Under the pieces are notes generated by a model. The model was not told the origin of the DNA. It made no database searches and saw only the letters and a list, made by a program, of their open reading frames with translations. Both the position numbers and the translations under genes were made by a program. Source: Janibacter alkaliphilus (lineage in GTDB: Bacteria > Actinomycetota > Actinomycetes > Actinomycetales > Dermatophilaceae). Taken from it: DNA of 64,000 nucleotides. Location: assembly GCF_013408565.1 (NCBI RefSeq), contig NZ_JACBZX010000001.1, positions 1,984,001-2,048,000 of the forward strand. The letters are read 5' to 3'. Below are positions 1 through 10,990 of this stretch, piece after piece (position 1 is the first letter of the stretch; every line of letters begins with the position of its first letter).

Positions 1-398
1 GTCGTAGGAGCGCACGTGCGCCCCGAGGACGGTCCACAGCTGCTCGTGCCGGCCCTCGTTGACGAGGTGCTGGTCGACCTCGCCGAGGGTGGGGGAGAAG
101 CGGTAGGGATCGTCCTGGACGTGCTCGACCCCGTCGTCCCAGGTGGTCAGCACCCGGTAGTCGAAGGTGGCGTCCGCCCCCTCGCGGACCCCGGAGAAGA
201 TGCCCTCGGCCTCGTGCTCTAGGTCGATCTCGACGCCGTCGTCGAAGCGCACCCGGACCTGCTGGGCCATCGGGCGCATGACCCGCACCCGCAGCCCGTC
301 GTCCTCGAGGTGCTGGCCGAGCAGGTCGTGCGGCAGGGCGTGCCGACCGTGGGCCAGGGCCCAGAGCGCGCCGGGCAGGGCGGAGGAAGACGTGGGGC

Positions 399-402
<4 letters not shown>
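1..402 (-). CDS. glgB: 1,4-alpha-glucan branching enzyme, N-terminal part (cut by window edge)
   Basis: Only the first 134 residues are in the window. They have the look of the N-terminal CBM48-type beta-sandwich of actinobacterial GlgB, with the family-like stretch DDPYRFSPTLGEVDQHL near residues 104-120. GlgB makes alpha-1,6 branches in glycogen or in the glucan extended by GlgE. The start is ATG at 402, preceded by AGGAGG and overlapping the pep2 stop as ATGA, so translation is probably coupled to pep2. The catalytic GH13 domain lies outside the window, so its integrity cannot be judged. Confidence 0.9.
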
Positions 403-1814
<1,412 letters not shown>

Positions 1815-1823
1815 GCCGGCCGC

Positions 1824-3944
1824 TCAGTACCGCCGCAGGGCGAGCACGTGCACCGGCTCGCCGTCGGTGCCGAGGCGCACGTAGTTCTCGCTGCCCCAGT
1901 CCCAGACGGCACCGGTGACGAGGTCGGTGGCCTCCACCCGCTCGTCCCAGCCGAGACCGAGCGCCGGCATGTCCAGGCGCACCGTCGACTCCCGGGTGCC
2001 GTGCGGGTCGAGGTTGGCCACGACCAGGACCACGTCCTCGCCGTCCGCGGTGCCGTCGTCGCTGCCGTCGCCGCCACCCTCGGTGGTGGCCCGCTTGCTG
2101 TAGGCGAGCAGGTTCTCGTCGTCGACGTGGTGGAAGCGCAGGTTCCGCAGCCGGCGCAGCGCCGGGTGCTCCCGCCGGATCCGGTTGAGCATGGTCAGCC
2201 AGCCGGCCAGCGACTCGCCCTCGCGGGCTCCGCCCGGCTCGAAGTCGGCCCAGCGCCGGTCCTTGAGCTGGTACTTCTCGTTGTCGATCTGCTCCTCGGC
2301 GCCCGGCCGGGCGACGTGCTCCATGAGCTCGTAGCCGGCGTAGATGCCCCAGGTGGGGACCATCGTCGCGGCCAGCGCCGCCCGCAGCCTCCACGCGGCC
2401 TCGCCGCCGAACTGCATGTACGGGGTGAGGATGTCGTGGGTGGTCGGCCAGAAGCTGGGCCGCATGTAGGCGGCGGCCTCGCCGCTGACCTCGGTGCCGT
2501 ACTCGGTGAGCTCGGCGGCGGTGTTGCGCCAGGCGAAGTAGGTGTAGCTCTGCTGGAAGCCGACCTTCGCCAAGGTGTGCATCATCGCCGGCTTCGTGAA
2601 GGCCTCGGCGAGCCAGATGACGTCCGGGTGGTCGGCGGCGACGTCGTCGATGAGCCACTGCCAGAACTCGACCGGCTTGGTGTGCGGGTTGTCCACCCGG
2701 AAGATCCGCACCCCGTGGTCGATCCAGACCTGCACCACCCGACGGACCTCGGCGTAGATCCCGGCGGGGTCCTTGTCGAAGTTGACCGGGTAGATGTCCT
2801 GGTACTTCTTCGGCGGGTTCTCGGCGTAGGCGATGGTGCCGTCGGCACGGGTGGTGAACCACTCCGGGTGCTCGCTGACCCACGGGTGGTCGGGGGAGCA
2901 CTGCAGCGCCAGGTCGAGGGCGACCTCCAGCCCCTCGGCCTCGGCCGCGGCGACGAAGGCGTCGAAGTCGTCGAAGTCCCCGAGGTCGGGGTGGATGGCG
3001 TCGTGCCCGCCGTCGGGCGAGCCGATCGCGTACGGGCTGCCGGGGTCGGTGGGGGAGGCGTCCAGGGTGTTGTTCGGCCCCTTGCGGGCGGTCGTGCCGA
3101 TCGGGTGGACCGGGGTCAGGTAGACCACGTCGAAGCCCATCGCGGCGATCGCCGGCAGCCGCTGCGCGGCGGTGCGCAGCGTGCCGCTGATCCAGCGGCC
3201 GGTCTCCTCGTCGAAGCGGGCGCCCTCGGAGCGCGGGAAGATCTCGTACCAGGAGCCGACGAGCGCGCGCTCGCGCTCGACGAGCAGCGGCAGGTCGGCG
3301 CTCGGGCTGAGCAGCTCGCGCAGCGGGTGGTCGGTCATCTCCGCGGCCACCTCGCCGTGGGTGACCGTGTGCAGCCGCGTGCTCGGGCGCGCGGTCTCGT
3401 CCTGGAGCACGGCGATGCCGTCGCGCAGCACCTGACGGCCGGACGGGGTGCGCGTGGGCTCCTCCAGCGCGCGCTGCAGCACCCGCACGCCCTCGGCGAG
3501 CATGAGCTCGGCGTCGATGTCCGCGGCCACCTTGATCGACGCGTCGTGCACCCAGGTGCCCCAGGGGTCGGACCAGCCCTCGACCCGGTAGCTCCACAGC
3601 CCGGTCTCGTCCGCGCTGATCTCCCGGACCCAGTGCGAGAGACCGGGGTTGTCGCAGGACATCGTCACGGTGCGCTCGTCGCCGTCGGGATCGGTGAGCA
3701 CCACCGAGGCGCTGACCGCGTCGTGGCCCTCGCGGAAGACGGTCGCGGTCACCTCGAAGGGCTCACCGACGACGGCCTTGGCCGGCCGGGCCCCGTGGTC
3801 GACGCAGGGGCGGACGTCGAGCACCGGGATGCGGCCCAGCGGGCGCTGCGGTGGCGAGGAGAGGGGGGCCTGCTCCACGTGCCCGCCGACGGTGGCGGGG
3901 GGCGGTTCGGCGGCGGTCGTCGCGGCGGCGGGATCGGTCGTCAC
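1824..3944 (-). CDS. glgE: Alpha-1,4-glucan:maltose-1-phosphate maltosyltransferase
   Basis: GH13_3 enzyme that adds maltosyl units from maltose 1-phosphate to alpha-1,4-glucans. The nucleophile Asp is in RIFRVDNPHTKP (D418) and the acid/base Glu in WLAEAFTKP (E447). Their 29-residue spacing is the same as in the characterised Streptomyces enzyme. An N-terminal beta-sandwich region precedes the barrel. The start is taken as GTG at 3944 (706 aa; GTG at 3950 would give 708). The open frame runs on to 4157, but that part overlaps glgP and does not look like GlgE. First gene of glgE-pep2-glgB. Confidence 0.93.
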   Translation of the reverse strand: MTTDPAAATTAAEPPPATVGGHVEQAPLSSPPQRPLGRIPVLDVRPCVDHGARPAKAVVGEPFEVTATVFREGHDAVSASVVLTDPDGDERTVTMSCDNPGLSHWVREISADETGLWSYRVEGWSDPWGTWVHDASIKVAADIDAELMLAEGVRVLQRALEEPTRTPSGRQVLRDGIAVLQDETARPSTRLHTVTHGEVAAEMTDHPLRELLSPSADLPLLVERERALVGSWYEIFPRSEGARFDEETGRWISGTLRTAAQRLPAIAAMGFDVVYLTPVHPIGTTARKGPNNTLDASPTDPGSPYAIGSPDGGHDAIHPDLGDFDDFDAFVAAAEAEGLEVALDLALQCSPDHPWVSEHPEWFTTRADGTIAYAENPPKKYQDIYPVNFDKDPAGIYAEVRRVVQVWIDHGVRIFRVDNPHTKPVEFWQWLIDDVAADHPDVIWLAEAFTKPAMMHTLAKVGFQQSYTYFAWRNTAAELTEYGTEVSGEAAAYMRPSFWPTTHDILTPYMQFGGEAAWRLRAALAATMVPTWGIYAGYELMEHVARPGAEEQIDNEKYQLKDRRWADFEPGGAREGESLAGWLTMLNRIRREHPALRRLRNLRFHHVDDENLLAYSKRATTEGGGDGSDDGTADGEDVVLVVANLDPHGTRESTVRLDMPALGLGWDERVEATDLVTGAVWDWGSENYVRLGTDGEPVHVLALRRY

Positions 3945-4032
3945 CCGCACGAACCTACCGTCGCGGCAGGTGCGATTCGAGCCGCAGGTGTCGGCTTCGT
4001 CACATCGGCTCGTGGGCCCTACGCTGTGCGCC
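3945..4032. promoter_or_regulatory. Divergent glgE/glgP promoter region
   Basis: An 88-bp spacer separates the divergent starts of glgE and glgP. On the plus strand TACGCT (4020-4025) is a good -10 element and sits 7 nt before the glgP GTG, which suggests a leaderless glgP mRNA. No clear operator palindrome was seen. Confidence 0.5.
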
Positions 4033-6612
4033 GTGAAGGCCATCCGTCGTTTCTCCGTCCGCCCCGTCCTGCCCGAGCCGATCCAGGCCCTGGGCGAGAT
4101 CGCCACCAACCTGCGGTGGAGCTGGTACTCCCCGGCCCGCGACCTCTTCGCCGGCATCGATCCCGATCGCTGGGAGCGGGTGCACCAGGACCCGGTGGCG
4201 CTGCTCTCGGCGCTGAGCGCCGGCGAGCTGGCCGACCTGGCGGCCGACCCCGGCTTCGTCGCGCGGGTCGAGGAGGCGAAGGCCGACCTGGACGCCTACA
4301 TGAGCGCCGAGCGCTGGTACGCCGGCTTCCGCGCCGAGCAGCAGCAGGCCCCCTCGGCGATCGCCTACTTCAGCCCCGAGTTCGGCATCACCGAGGTGCT
4401 GCCGCAGTACTCCGGCGGGCTGGGCATCCTCGCCGGCGACCACCTCAAGGCCGCCTCCGACCTCGGGGTGCCGATCGTCGGGGTGGGGCTGTTCTACAAG
4501 ACCGGCTACTTCAAGCAGAGCCTCAACCGGGACGGCTGGCAGGTCGAGGACTACCCGGTGCTCGACCCGCAGGGCCTGCCGCTGCACCTGCTCCGCGAGC
4601 AGGACGGCACCCCCTGCGTCGTCACCGTGGACATGCCTGGCGGCCGCACCCTGCGCGCGCACGTATGGCGCGCCCAGGTCGGCCGGGTGCCGCTGCTGCT
4701 GCTGGACTCCGACGTGCCCGGCAACGAGGAGGCGCTGCGCACCGTCACCGAGCGGCTCTACGGCGGCGGCGGCGAGCAGCGGCTGCAGCAGGAGATGCTC
4801 CTCGGCATCGGCGGGGTGCGGGCGCTGCGGCTGTGGTCGCGGCTGACCGGCGCCCCGGCACCGGAGGTCTTCCACACCAACGAGGGCCACGCCGGCTTCC
4901 TCGGCATCGAGCGGATCAGCGAGCTCGTGCAGCAGCACGGGCTGAGCTTCGAGGAGGCCCGCGAGGCCACCCGCGCCGGCACCGTCTTCACCACGCACAC
5001 CCCGGTCCCGGCCGGCATCGACCGCTTCGACGCCACCCTCGTCCAGCTCTACCTCGGCGGCGAGCAGGCGCTGCCCGGCGTGCCCACCGAGCGGCTGCTG
5101 GCCCTCGGCGCCGAGACCTACGAGGGCGGCGACCGCGGCGTCTTCAACATGGCCGTCATGGGGCTGCGCCTGGCCGGCCGCGCGAACGGCGTCTCCCAGC
5201 TGCACGGCCAGGTCAGCCGCGGCATGTTCGACGGGCTGTGGCCCGGCTTCGACGACGCCGAGGTGCCGATCACCTCGATCACCAACGGCGTGCACGCCCC
5301 GACGTGGGTCGACGACCGGGTCTTCGACCTGGCCCGCGAGCACCTCGGCGGGGGCGACCTCGAGGTCTCCGAGAAGTGGGACGAGATCGCCCAGGTGCCG
5401 GGGGAGCGGATCTGGGCGACGAAGCGGGAGATGCGTGCCCAGCTCGTGGCCGACGCCCGGGCGCGGCTGCGCCGCAGCTGGGCCAAGCGCGGCGCCAGCG
5501 AGGCCGAGCTCGGCTGGACCGAGCAGGTGCTCGACCCGGACGTGCTGACCATCGGCTTCGCCCGGCGGGTGCCGACCTACAAGCGGCTGACCCTCATGCT
5601 GCGCGACCCGGAGCGGCTCAAGCGCCTGCTGACCGACCCCGAGCGACCGGTGCAGCTGGTCATCGCCGGCAAGTCGCACCCGGCCGACGAGACCGGCAAG
5701 CAGCTCATCCAGCAGATGGTCCGCTTCGCCGACGAGCACGACGTGCGTCACCGGATCGTCTTCCTGCCCAACTACGGGATCGGCATGGCCCAGTCGCTCT
5801 ACCCGGGCTGCGACGTCTGGCTGAACAACCCGCTGCGCCCCTTCGAGGCGTCCGGCACCTCGGGGATGAAGGCGGCGCTCAACGGCGGGCTCAACCTCTC
5901 CATCCTCGACGGCTGGTGGGACGAGTGGTACGACGGCGAGAACGGCTGGGCGATCCCCACCGCGGACGGCGTGCACGACCCGGACCGTCGTGACGACATC
6001 GAGGCGGCCGCGCTCTACGACCTCATCGAGACCCAGGTCGCCCCGCGCTTCTACGACGTCGACGAGCACGGCCTGCCGCAGCGCTGGCTGGCGATGCTGC
6101 GGCACACCCTGGCCACCCTCGGCCCGAAGGTGCTGGCCACCCGGATGGTCCGCGAGTACGTCGAGCGGCTCTACGCCCCGGCCGCCGCGGGCGGTGCCGC
6201 CGTCACCGTCGACGACTTCGCCGGGGCCCGCGACCTGGCCGCCTACGAGGCGCGGGTGCACGCCGGCTGGGACCAGGTGCGGGTCGAGCACGTCGAGGGC
6301 AGCCTGCCCAGCGACAGCGTCGAGGTCGGTCAGACCCTGCACGTCGACGCCTACGTCCACCTCGACGGGCTGGCCCCGCAGGAGGTGGCGGTGCAGGTCG
6401 TGGCCGGCACCGCCGCGCTGGGCACCGACGACCTCTCCGACTGGGAGGCGAGCCCGCTGAGCCTGGTGGAGTCCTACGACGACGGCCGGCACAAGTTCTC
6501 CGGCGACCTGACCATCGAGCGGACCGGCCAGTTCGGCTGGACCGTGCGGGTGCTGCCCCGGCACGAGCTGCTCGCCTCGCCGGCGACGCTCGGGCTGGTC
6601 GCCAACGCCTGA
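4033..6612 (+). CDS. glgP: Alpha-glucan (glycogen) phosphorylase
   Basis: 859 residues, similar to the actinobacterial GlgP family, which releases glucose 1-phosphate from alpha-1,4-glucan using pyridoxal phosphate. The N-terminus MKAIRRFSVRPVLPEP is family-typical and fixes the GTG start at 4033. The PLP-site region EASGTSGMKAALNGG is intact (Lys about 613). It is transcribed away from glgE-pep2-glgB and faces glgX, placing glycogen breakdown beside glycogen building. Confidence 0.93.
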   Translation: MKAIRRFSVRPVLPEPIQALGEIATNLRWSWYSPARDLFAGIDPDRWERVHQDPVALLSALSAGELADLAADPGFVARVEEAKADLDAYMSAERWYAGFRAEQQQAPSAIAYFSPEFGITEVLPQYSGGLGILAGDHLKAASDLGVPIVGVGLFYKTGYFKQSLNRDGWQVEDYPVLDPQGLPLHLLREQDGTPCVVTVDMPGGRTLRAHVWRAQVGRVPLLLLDSDVPGNEEALRTVTERLYGGGGEQRLQQEMLLGIGGVRALRLWSRLTGAPAPEVFHTNEGHAGFLGIERISELVQQHGLSFEEAREATRAGTVFTTHTPVPAGIDRFDATLVQLYLGGEQALPGVPTERLLALGAETYEGGDRGVFNMAVMGLRLAGRANGVSQLHGQVSRGMFDGLWPGFDDAEVPITSITNGVHAPTWVDDRVFDLAREHLGGGDLEVSEKWDEIAQVPGERIWATKREMRAQLVADARARLRRSWAKRGASEAELGWTEQVLDPDVLTIGFARRVPTYKRLTLMLRDPERLKRLLTDPERPVQLVIAGKSHPADETGKQLIQQMVRFADEHDVRHRIVFLPNYGIGMAQSLYPGCDVWLNNPLRPFEASGTSGMKAALNGGLNLSILDGWWDEWYDGENGWAIPTADGVHDPDRRDDIEAAALYDLIETQVAPRFYDVDEHGLPQRWLAMLRHTLATLGPKVLATRMVREYVERLYAPAAAGGAAVTVDDFAGARDLAAYEARVHAGWDQVRVEHVEGSLPSDSVEVGQTLHVDAYVHLDGLAPQEVAVQVVAGTAALGTDDLSDWEASPLSLVESYDDGRHKFSGDLTIERTGQFGWTVRVLPRHELLASPATLGLVANA

Positions 6613-6619
6613 GGTCCGG

Positions 6620-7324
6620 GTGCGCGACGCCGTGCCGGACCGGGTGGCCGGTCTCGAGGTCGAGCTGGACCGGATCGCCGGTCTGCTCGCCCCCCTGGAC
6701 GAGCCCGGCTGGCAGCGGCCCGTGCCCGCCTGCCCCGGCTGGTCGGTGAGCGACCTCGTCGGGCACCTCGGCGGCATCCACCGCTGGGTGGTGGTCGCGG
6801 TGCGCGACGGGCACGGGCGGGACGCCCCGCCGGCGCCACCGGCGCAGCGGCTCGCCGACTGGTTCGACGTCGGCGCCCGCGAGCTGCGCGCCGAGCTGGC
6901 CGTGGACCCGCAGGCGCCGGCGTGGAGCTTCCACCCGCCGCTGCAGGTGGTCGCCTTCTGGCAGCGGCGCCAGCTGCACGAGCACGTCGTGCACCGGGTC
7001 GACCTGGAGCAGGCGCTCGGCCTGCCGGTCACGCCGGTGCCGGCCGAGGTGGCCGCGGACGGCCTGGCCGAGGTGGTGGAGGTCTTCCTGCCGCGGCGGC
7101 TGGGCTCCGGGCGCCTGGATCCGCTGCCGGCGGCGATCGCGCTGCGCTGCACCGACACCGGCGACCGGGTCGTCCTCGGCGACGGCGAGCCGGCGGCCGA
7201 GCTCAGCGGCGCGGCGGCCGACCTCTACCTGGCGCTGTGGAAGCGGCGGGGGAGCGAGGGCCTGGTCTGGTCGGGCGACGCCGCCCTGGGCCGGCAGGTC
7301 TTCGCCATGCCGCTCAGCAGCTGA
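6620..7324 (+). CDS. Maleylpyruvate isomerase/MDMPI-family (DinB-like) mycothiol-dependent enzyme
   Basis: 234 residues starting with GTG at 6620, 8 nt after glgP. The N-terminal half resembles the actinobacterial mycothiol-dependent maleylpyruvate isomerase/DinB fold: CPGWSVSDLVGHLGG near residue 36 and a later HEHVVHRVD, together giving the usual metal-binding histidines. A smaller C-terminal domain follows. Members use or process mycothiol conjugates, but the substrate is not predictable. It ends 3 bp from the convergent glgX stop, and its link to glycogen metabolism is only positional. Confidence 0.75.
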   Translation: MRDAVPDRVAGLEVELDRIAGLLAPLDEPGWQRPVPACPGWSVSDLVGHLGGIHRWVVVAVRDGHGRDAPPAPPAQRLADWFDVGARELRAELAVDPQAPAWSFHPPLQVVAFWQRRQLHEHVVHRVDLEQALGLPVTPVPAEVAADGLAEVVEVFLPRRLGSGRLDPLPAAIALRCTDTGDRVVLGDGEPAAELSGAAADLYLALWKRRGSEGLVWSGDAALGRQVFAMPLSS

Positions 7325-7327
7325 GCG

Positions 7328-9505
7328 TCAGCCCGCGGCGGAGTAGAGACGCAGGCTGGCCGCGCCCACCGGCTCCGCGCGCGGCGAGAGGATCTCCCCG
7401 GTGCGTCGCCCGCCCGGCGACTCCCAGGCGCTGTCCCACTCCAGCACCCAGCCGCTCGCGCCGGGCACCGGCGGGAGGGTCAGGGTCGCGTCGTGCGGCC
7501 CGCCGTGCAGCACGAGCAGCGCGCTGCGGTGACCGAGCGGCCGGCCGTCGAGGACGAGCTGCAGGGTGCGGCGATCGGCCTGCTCCCAGGCGCTCGTCGT
7601 CATCGGTGCGCCGTGCTCGTCGAACCAGGACAGGTCGCTGCCGGCGCCGTCGCTGTCGCCGCCGGCCGACCAGCCGGCCCGTCGGCGCAGCACCGGCAGC
7701 TCGCGGCGCAGCCGGGTCAGGTGGGCCGTGGTGGCGAGCAGGTCGCGGCGCGGCTGGTCGAGGTCCCAGTCGAGCCAGCTGAGCGCGTTCGCCTGGGCGT
7801 AGGGGTTGTTGTTGCCGTCGGTGGTGCGCCCGATCTCGTCGCCGGAGGCGATCATCGGGGTGCCGGTGGATAGCAGCAGGGTGCCGAGCATCCCGCGGGC
7901 GGTGCGGCGCCGGGCGGCGAGCACCGACGGGTCGTCGGTGGGGCCCTCGACGCCGTGGTTCCAGGACAGGTCGTGGTCGCTGCCGTCCCGGCCGTCCTCG
8001 CCGTTGGCCTCGTTGTGCTTGTGGTCGTAGGCGGTGAGGTCGGCCAGGGTGAAGCCGTCGTGCGCGGTCACGAAGCTCACCGAGGCCTCCGGCCCGCGGT
8101 CGTGCCCGCCGAAGAGGTCGTGGCTGCCGGCCAGCCGGGTGGCCAGCTCGCCCATCCCGTGCCCGCCGCGCTCGCCGCGCGCCCGCGCGGCGGCGTCGGT
8201 CAGCCAGAAGGTGCGCACCGCGTCCCGGTAGCGGTCGTTCCACTCGGCGAAGGGCGGCGGGAACTGCCCGGTGCGCCAGCCGTGCGGACCGATGTCCCAG
8301 GGCTCGGCGATGAGCCGCACCTGGGAGAGCACCGGATCGGTGCGCAGCGCGGTGAGGAAGGAGTGCTGCCGCTCGAAGTCCTCGTGCGCGCCGCGGGCCA
8401 GCGCCACGGCGAGGTCGAAGCGGAAGCCGTCGACGCCGTAACGGGTCACCCAGTGCCGCAGCGAGTCCAGCACCATCCGCTGGGTCGCGGTGTCGGTGAG
8501 GTCGAGGGTGTTGCCGCAGCCGGTGACGTCGATGTCCCGGCCCCTCTCGTCGAGGCGATAGCTGCGGGCCGCGGACAGACCGCGCCAGGAGAGCGTGGTC
8601 CCGTCGACCCCCTGCTCGGCGGTGTGGTTGTAGACCACGTCGAGCAGCACCTCGATGCCGGCGGCGTGCAGCGCGGCGATCGCGTCCTGCAGCTCGCGTA
8701 CCGTCGCCTGCGGGTCCTCGGGCGTGGCCGAGTACGGCTGGTGCGGGGCGAAGAAGCCCAGCGTCGTGTAGCCCCAGTGGTTGGTCAGCCCGCGGCGCAC
8801 GAGGTGCGGCTCGTGGGCGAAGGCGTGCACCGGCAGCAGCTCCAGCGCGGTGACCCCGAGCTCGCGCAGGTGCGCGATCGTCGCCGGGTGCCCCAGAGCG
8901 GCGTAGGTGCCGCGCAGCTGCTCCGGCACCGCCGGCAGCCGACGGGTCAGCTCGACGACGTGCGCCTCGTAGATGACGAGCTCGTCCGCCGGGTGCCGCG
9001 GTGCAGATGCAGGTGCAGATCTCTCGGGCTCCTGGGCCGGGCGGTCGACAGCCGCGAGATCGACCACCACCGCCCGCGGGGTGTCGGGCGCCGAGTCGAG
9101 GTCGCTGCGCACCCGGTGGTCGCCGCGCCCGGCGTCGTCGACGACGTGCCCGTAGACCGCGGGGGTGAGCCGCACGCCGCCGTCGATCGCCCGCGCGTAG
9201 GGGTCGAGCAGCAGCTTCGCCGGGTTGAACCGGTGCCCGCGCTCCGGTGCCCACGGGCCGTCGGCGCGCAGCCCGTAGCGGGTGCCCGCCGCCAGTCCGG
9301 GGACGTGCCCGAACCACCAGCCCTCCCGGCGCCGGGGGAGGCGGTGGCGGTGCTCCCGGCCGAGGGCGTCCTGAGTGGTCAGCCACACGCTGCTCGCGTC
9401 CGGCGCGTGCACCGCGACGTCGGCGCCGCCGGCCACCGGGGTGACCCCGGGGGCGGGGCAGCGCGGCAGCGGCTGGGCGTCGGTCTCGGGTGCGGCGGGC
9501 GGCAT
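7328..9505 (-). CDS. glgX: Glycogen debranching enzyme GlgX (isoamylase type)
   Basis: 725 residues. The order is an N-terminal CBM48-like region, a GH13_11 barrel and a C-terminal beta domain. The nucleophile Asp is in DGFRFDLAVALARG (D364) and the acid Glu in RLIAEPWDIG (E401). The enzyme hydrolyses alpha-1,6 branches left by GlgP. The start ATG at 9505 is the first methionine giving a family-like N-terminus; the longer open frame to 9991 overlaps the opposite ybjN-like gene. Confidence 0.92.
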   Translation of the reverse strand: MPPAAPETDAQPLPRCPAPGVTPVAGGADVAVHAPDASSVWLTTQDALGREHRHRLPRRREGWWFGHVPGLAAGTRYGLRADGPWAPERGHRFNPAKLLLDPYARAIDGGVRLTPAVYGHVVDDAGRGDHRVRSDLDSAPDTPRAVVVDLAAVDRPAQEPERSAPASAPRHPADELVIYEAHVVELTRRLPAVPEQLRGTYAALGHPATIAHLRELGVTALELLPVHAFAHEPHLVRRGLTNHWGYTTLGFFAPHQPYSATPEDPQATVRELQDAIAALHAAGIEVLLDVVYNHTAEQGVDGTTLSWRGLSAARSYRLDERGRDIDVTGCGNTLDLTDTATQRMVLDSLRHWVTRYGVDGFRFDLAVALARGAHEDFERQHSFLTALRTDPVLSQVRLIAEPWDIGPHGWRTGQFPPPFAEWNDRYRDAVRTFWLTDAAARARGERGGHGMGELATRLAGSHDLFGGHDRGPEASVSFVTAHDGFTLADLTAYDHKHNEANGEDGRDGSDHDLSWNHGVEGPTDDPSVLAARRRTARGMLGTLLLSTGTPMIASGDEIGRTTDGNNNPYAQANALSWLDWDLDQPRRDLLATTAHLTRLRRELPVLRRRAGWSAGGDSDGAGSDLSWFDEHGAPMTTSAWEQADRRTLQLVLDGRPLGHRSALLVLHGGPHDATLTLPPVPGASGWVLEWDSAWESPGGRRTGEILSPRAEPVGAASLRLYSAAG

Positions 9506-9527
9506 GGCCGACACCCTAGGCAGTCGG

Positions 9528-9533
9528 TACGTT
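9528..9533 (+). promoter_or_regulatory. -10 element, probable leaderless promoter of the ybjN-like gene
   Basis: TACGTT lies 6 nt upstream of the ATG at 9540 with no Shine-Dalgarno sequence between, the arrangement expected for a transcript starting at or next to the initiation codon. Confidence 0.5.
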
Positions 9534-9539
9534 GGGGGC

Positions 9540-10094
9540 ATGAGCGATCCCACCAGCCTGCCCAACTTCTCCCCGCAGCCCGGCGAGGGCGACGGCGCCG
9601 AGCCGCCGGCCGAGGCCCCGCTGAAGCAGCGGGTCAAGGACGCCCTCGTCGAGCTCGGCCTGGAGGCGAGCATCGACACCGACGGCGACGTCTCCTTCAC
9701 CTTCGAGGGGCAGCAGCTCTTCGTGCGGTGCGCCGACGACGAGTCCAACGTGCTGCGGGTCTTCGGCCAGTGGGCCCTGGAGGACCCGGTGCCGACCGAC
9801 GAGACCGAGCGGCTGCGGGTGTGCAACGACCTCAACGTCGCCTTCAACCTCGTCAAGGCGGCCGTGGCCAACGACACCCTGCTGGTGACCAGCGAGCACA
9901 TCCTGCCGCGCGGCGCCGACGTGCGCGGCCTGCTCGGGCTCTCCGTGCCGCTGGTGCTCCAGGGCGTGCAGCTGTGGCACCAGCGGGCCACCGGTCAGGA
10001 CCTGGCCGAGGCCGTCGAGGAGGCCCGCGCGGCCGACGACGCCGCCCAGGGCGGTGCGGCCGACGGTCAGAACGGGCAGGGCCCGGGCGCATGA
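9540..10094 (+). CDS. YbjN domain-containing protein
   Basis: 184 residues with one YbjN-type domain (about 30-150), recognisable by the pattern FTFEGQQLFVRC...LNVAFNLVKA and the closing part around SEHILPRGAD. YbjN folds like type III secretion chaperones and its bacterial role is poorly defined. The C-terminal tail is Ala/Gly-rich and probably disordered. The stop overlaps the echA start (ATGA at 10091), so the two genes are translationally coupled. Confidence 0.8.
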   Translation: MSDPTSLPNFSPQPGEGDGAEPPAEAPLKQRVKDALVELGLEASIDTDGDVSFTFEGQQLFVRCADDESNVLRVFGQWALEDPVPTDETERLRVCNDLNVAFNLVKAAVANDTLLVTSEHILPRGADVRGLLGLSVPLVLQGVQLWHQRATGQDLAEAVEEARAADDAAQGGAADGQNGQGPGA

Positions 10095-10870
10095 GCGAGC
10101 TGGTCCGCCTGGAGGTCGAGGACGGCATCGGGGTCATCCGCCTCGACCGGCCGAAGATGAACGCCCTCAACGCCGAGCTGCAGCGCGGCCTCGGCGAGGC
10201 GGCCGCGGAGGCCGGCCGGCGCGACGACGTCGCCGCGGTGATCCTCTACGGCGGCGAGAAGGTCTTCGCCGCCGGCGCCGACATCGTCGAGATGTCCGAG
10301 ATGTCCTACGCCGAGATGGCCGAGCACAGCCGGCTGCTGCAGGGCTTCACCCGCGACTTGGCGGCCATCCCCAAGCCGACCGTGGCGGCGATCGCCGGCT
10401 TCGCGCTCGGCGGCGGCTGCGAGGTCGCGCTCTGCTGCGACTTCCGGATCGCCGGGAGCAACGCCAAGCTCGGCCAGCCGGAGATCCTCCTCGGGGTCAT
10501 CCCTGGCGCCGGCGGCACCCAGCGGCTGGCCCGCCTGGTGGGTCCGGCCAAGGCCAAGGACCTCATCTACACCGGCCGATTCGTCGACGCCCAGGAGGCG
10601 CAGCAGATCGGGCTGGTGGACCGGGTCGTCGAGCCCGACCAGGTGCTCGCCGCGGCGCAGGAGATGATGGCGCCCTTCGTCGGTGGTCCGGCGCTGGCGC
10701 TGCGCGCTGCCAAGCAGGCCGTCGACAGCGGCCTCGAGGTGGACCTGCAGACCGGGCTGGAGATCGAGCGCTCCCTCTTCGCCGGGCTCTTCGCCACCAA
10801 CGACCAGAAGGCCGGGATGCGCAGCTTCATGGAGAACGGCCCCGGCAAGGCCACCTTCGACGGCACCTGA
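10091..10870 (+). CDS. echA: Enoyl-CoA hydratase (crotonase)
   Basis: 259 residues, full length for a crotonase. Both catalytic glutamates are present: E111 in GGGCEVALCCDF and E131 in GQPEILLGVIPGAGGTQ, with the 20-residue spacing of rat mitochondrial hydratase (144/164). The oxyanion-hole region AAGADI is present. Hydration of trans-2-enoyl-CoA in beta-oxidation is the likely reaction. etfBA follows 0.7 kb downstream, which fits fatty-acid oxidation, though not in the same transcript. Confidence 0.92.
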   Translation: MSELVRLEVEDGIGVIRLDRPKMNALNAELQRGLGEAAAEAGRRDDVAAVILYGGEKVFAAGADIVEMSEMSYAEMAEHSRLLQGFTRDLAAIPKPTVAAIAGFALGGGCEVALCCDFRIAGSNAKLGQPEILLGVIPGAGGTQRLARLVGPAKAKDLIYTGRFVDAQEAQQIGLVDRVVEPDQVLAAAQEMMAPFVGGPALALRAAKQAVDSGLEVDLQTGLEIERSLFAGLFATNDQKAGMRSFMENGPGKATFDGT

Positions 10871-10925
10871 CCCAGGCCCCCACCTCCCACCCCCACCGAC
10901 CCGCACCTCCCGAAAAACGCAACTG

Positions 10926-10975
10926 CCTAGGCAGCTGTATTCGCTCGGCCTGCAGGCCGAGCGGATACAGCTAAG
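10926..10975 (+). repeat. Conserved 50-nt hairpin element, copy 1
   Basis: CCTAGGCAGCTG leads into a near-perfect inverted repeat centred on TGCA (10938-10967; one G.T pair), closing with GGATACAGCTAAG. A second copy lies on the minus strand at 33766-33815 with the same length and flanks but different stem bases that still pair. It starts 56 nt after echA and ends just before the ribosome-binding purines of the next gene. A terminator or structured RNA/DNA repeat is likely. Confidence 0.75.
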
Positions 10976-10990
10976 CGAAGGGTCTGCACG

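Noticed and set aside
3945..4157. Longer GlgE start at 4157
   Set aside because: The extra 71 residues overlap the glgP start and promoter and do not resemble a GlgE N-terminus.
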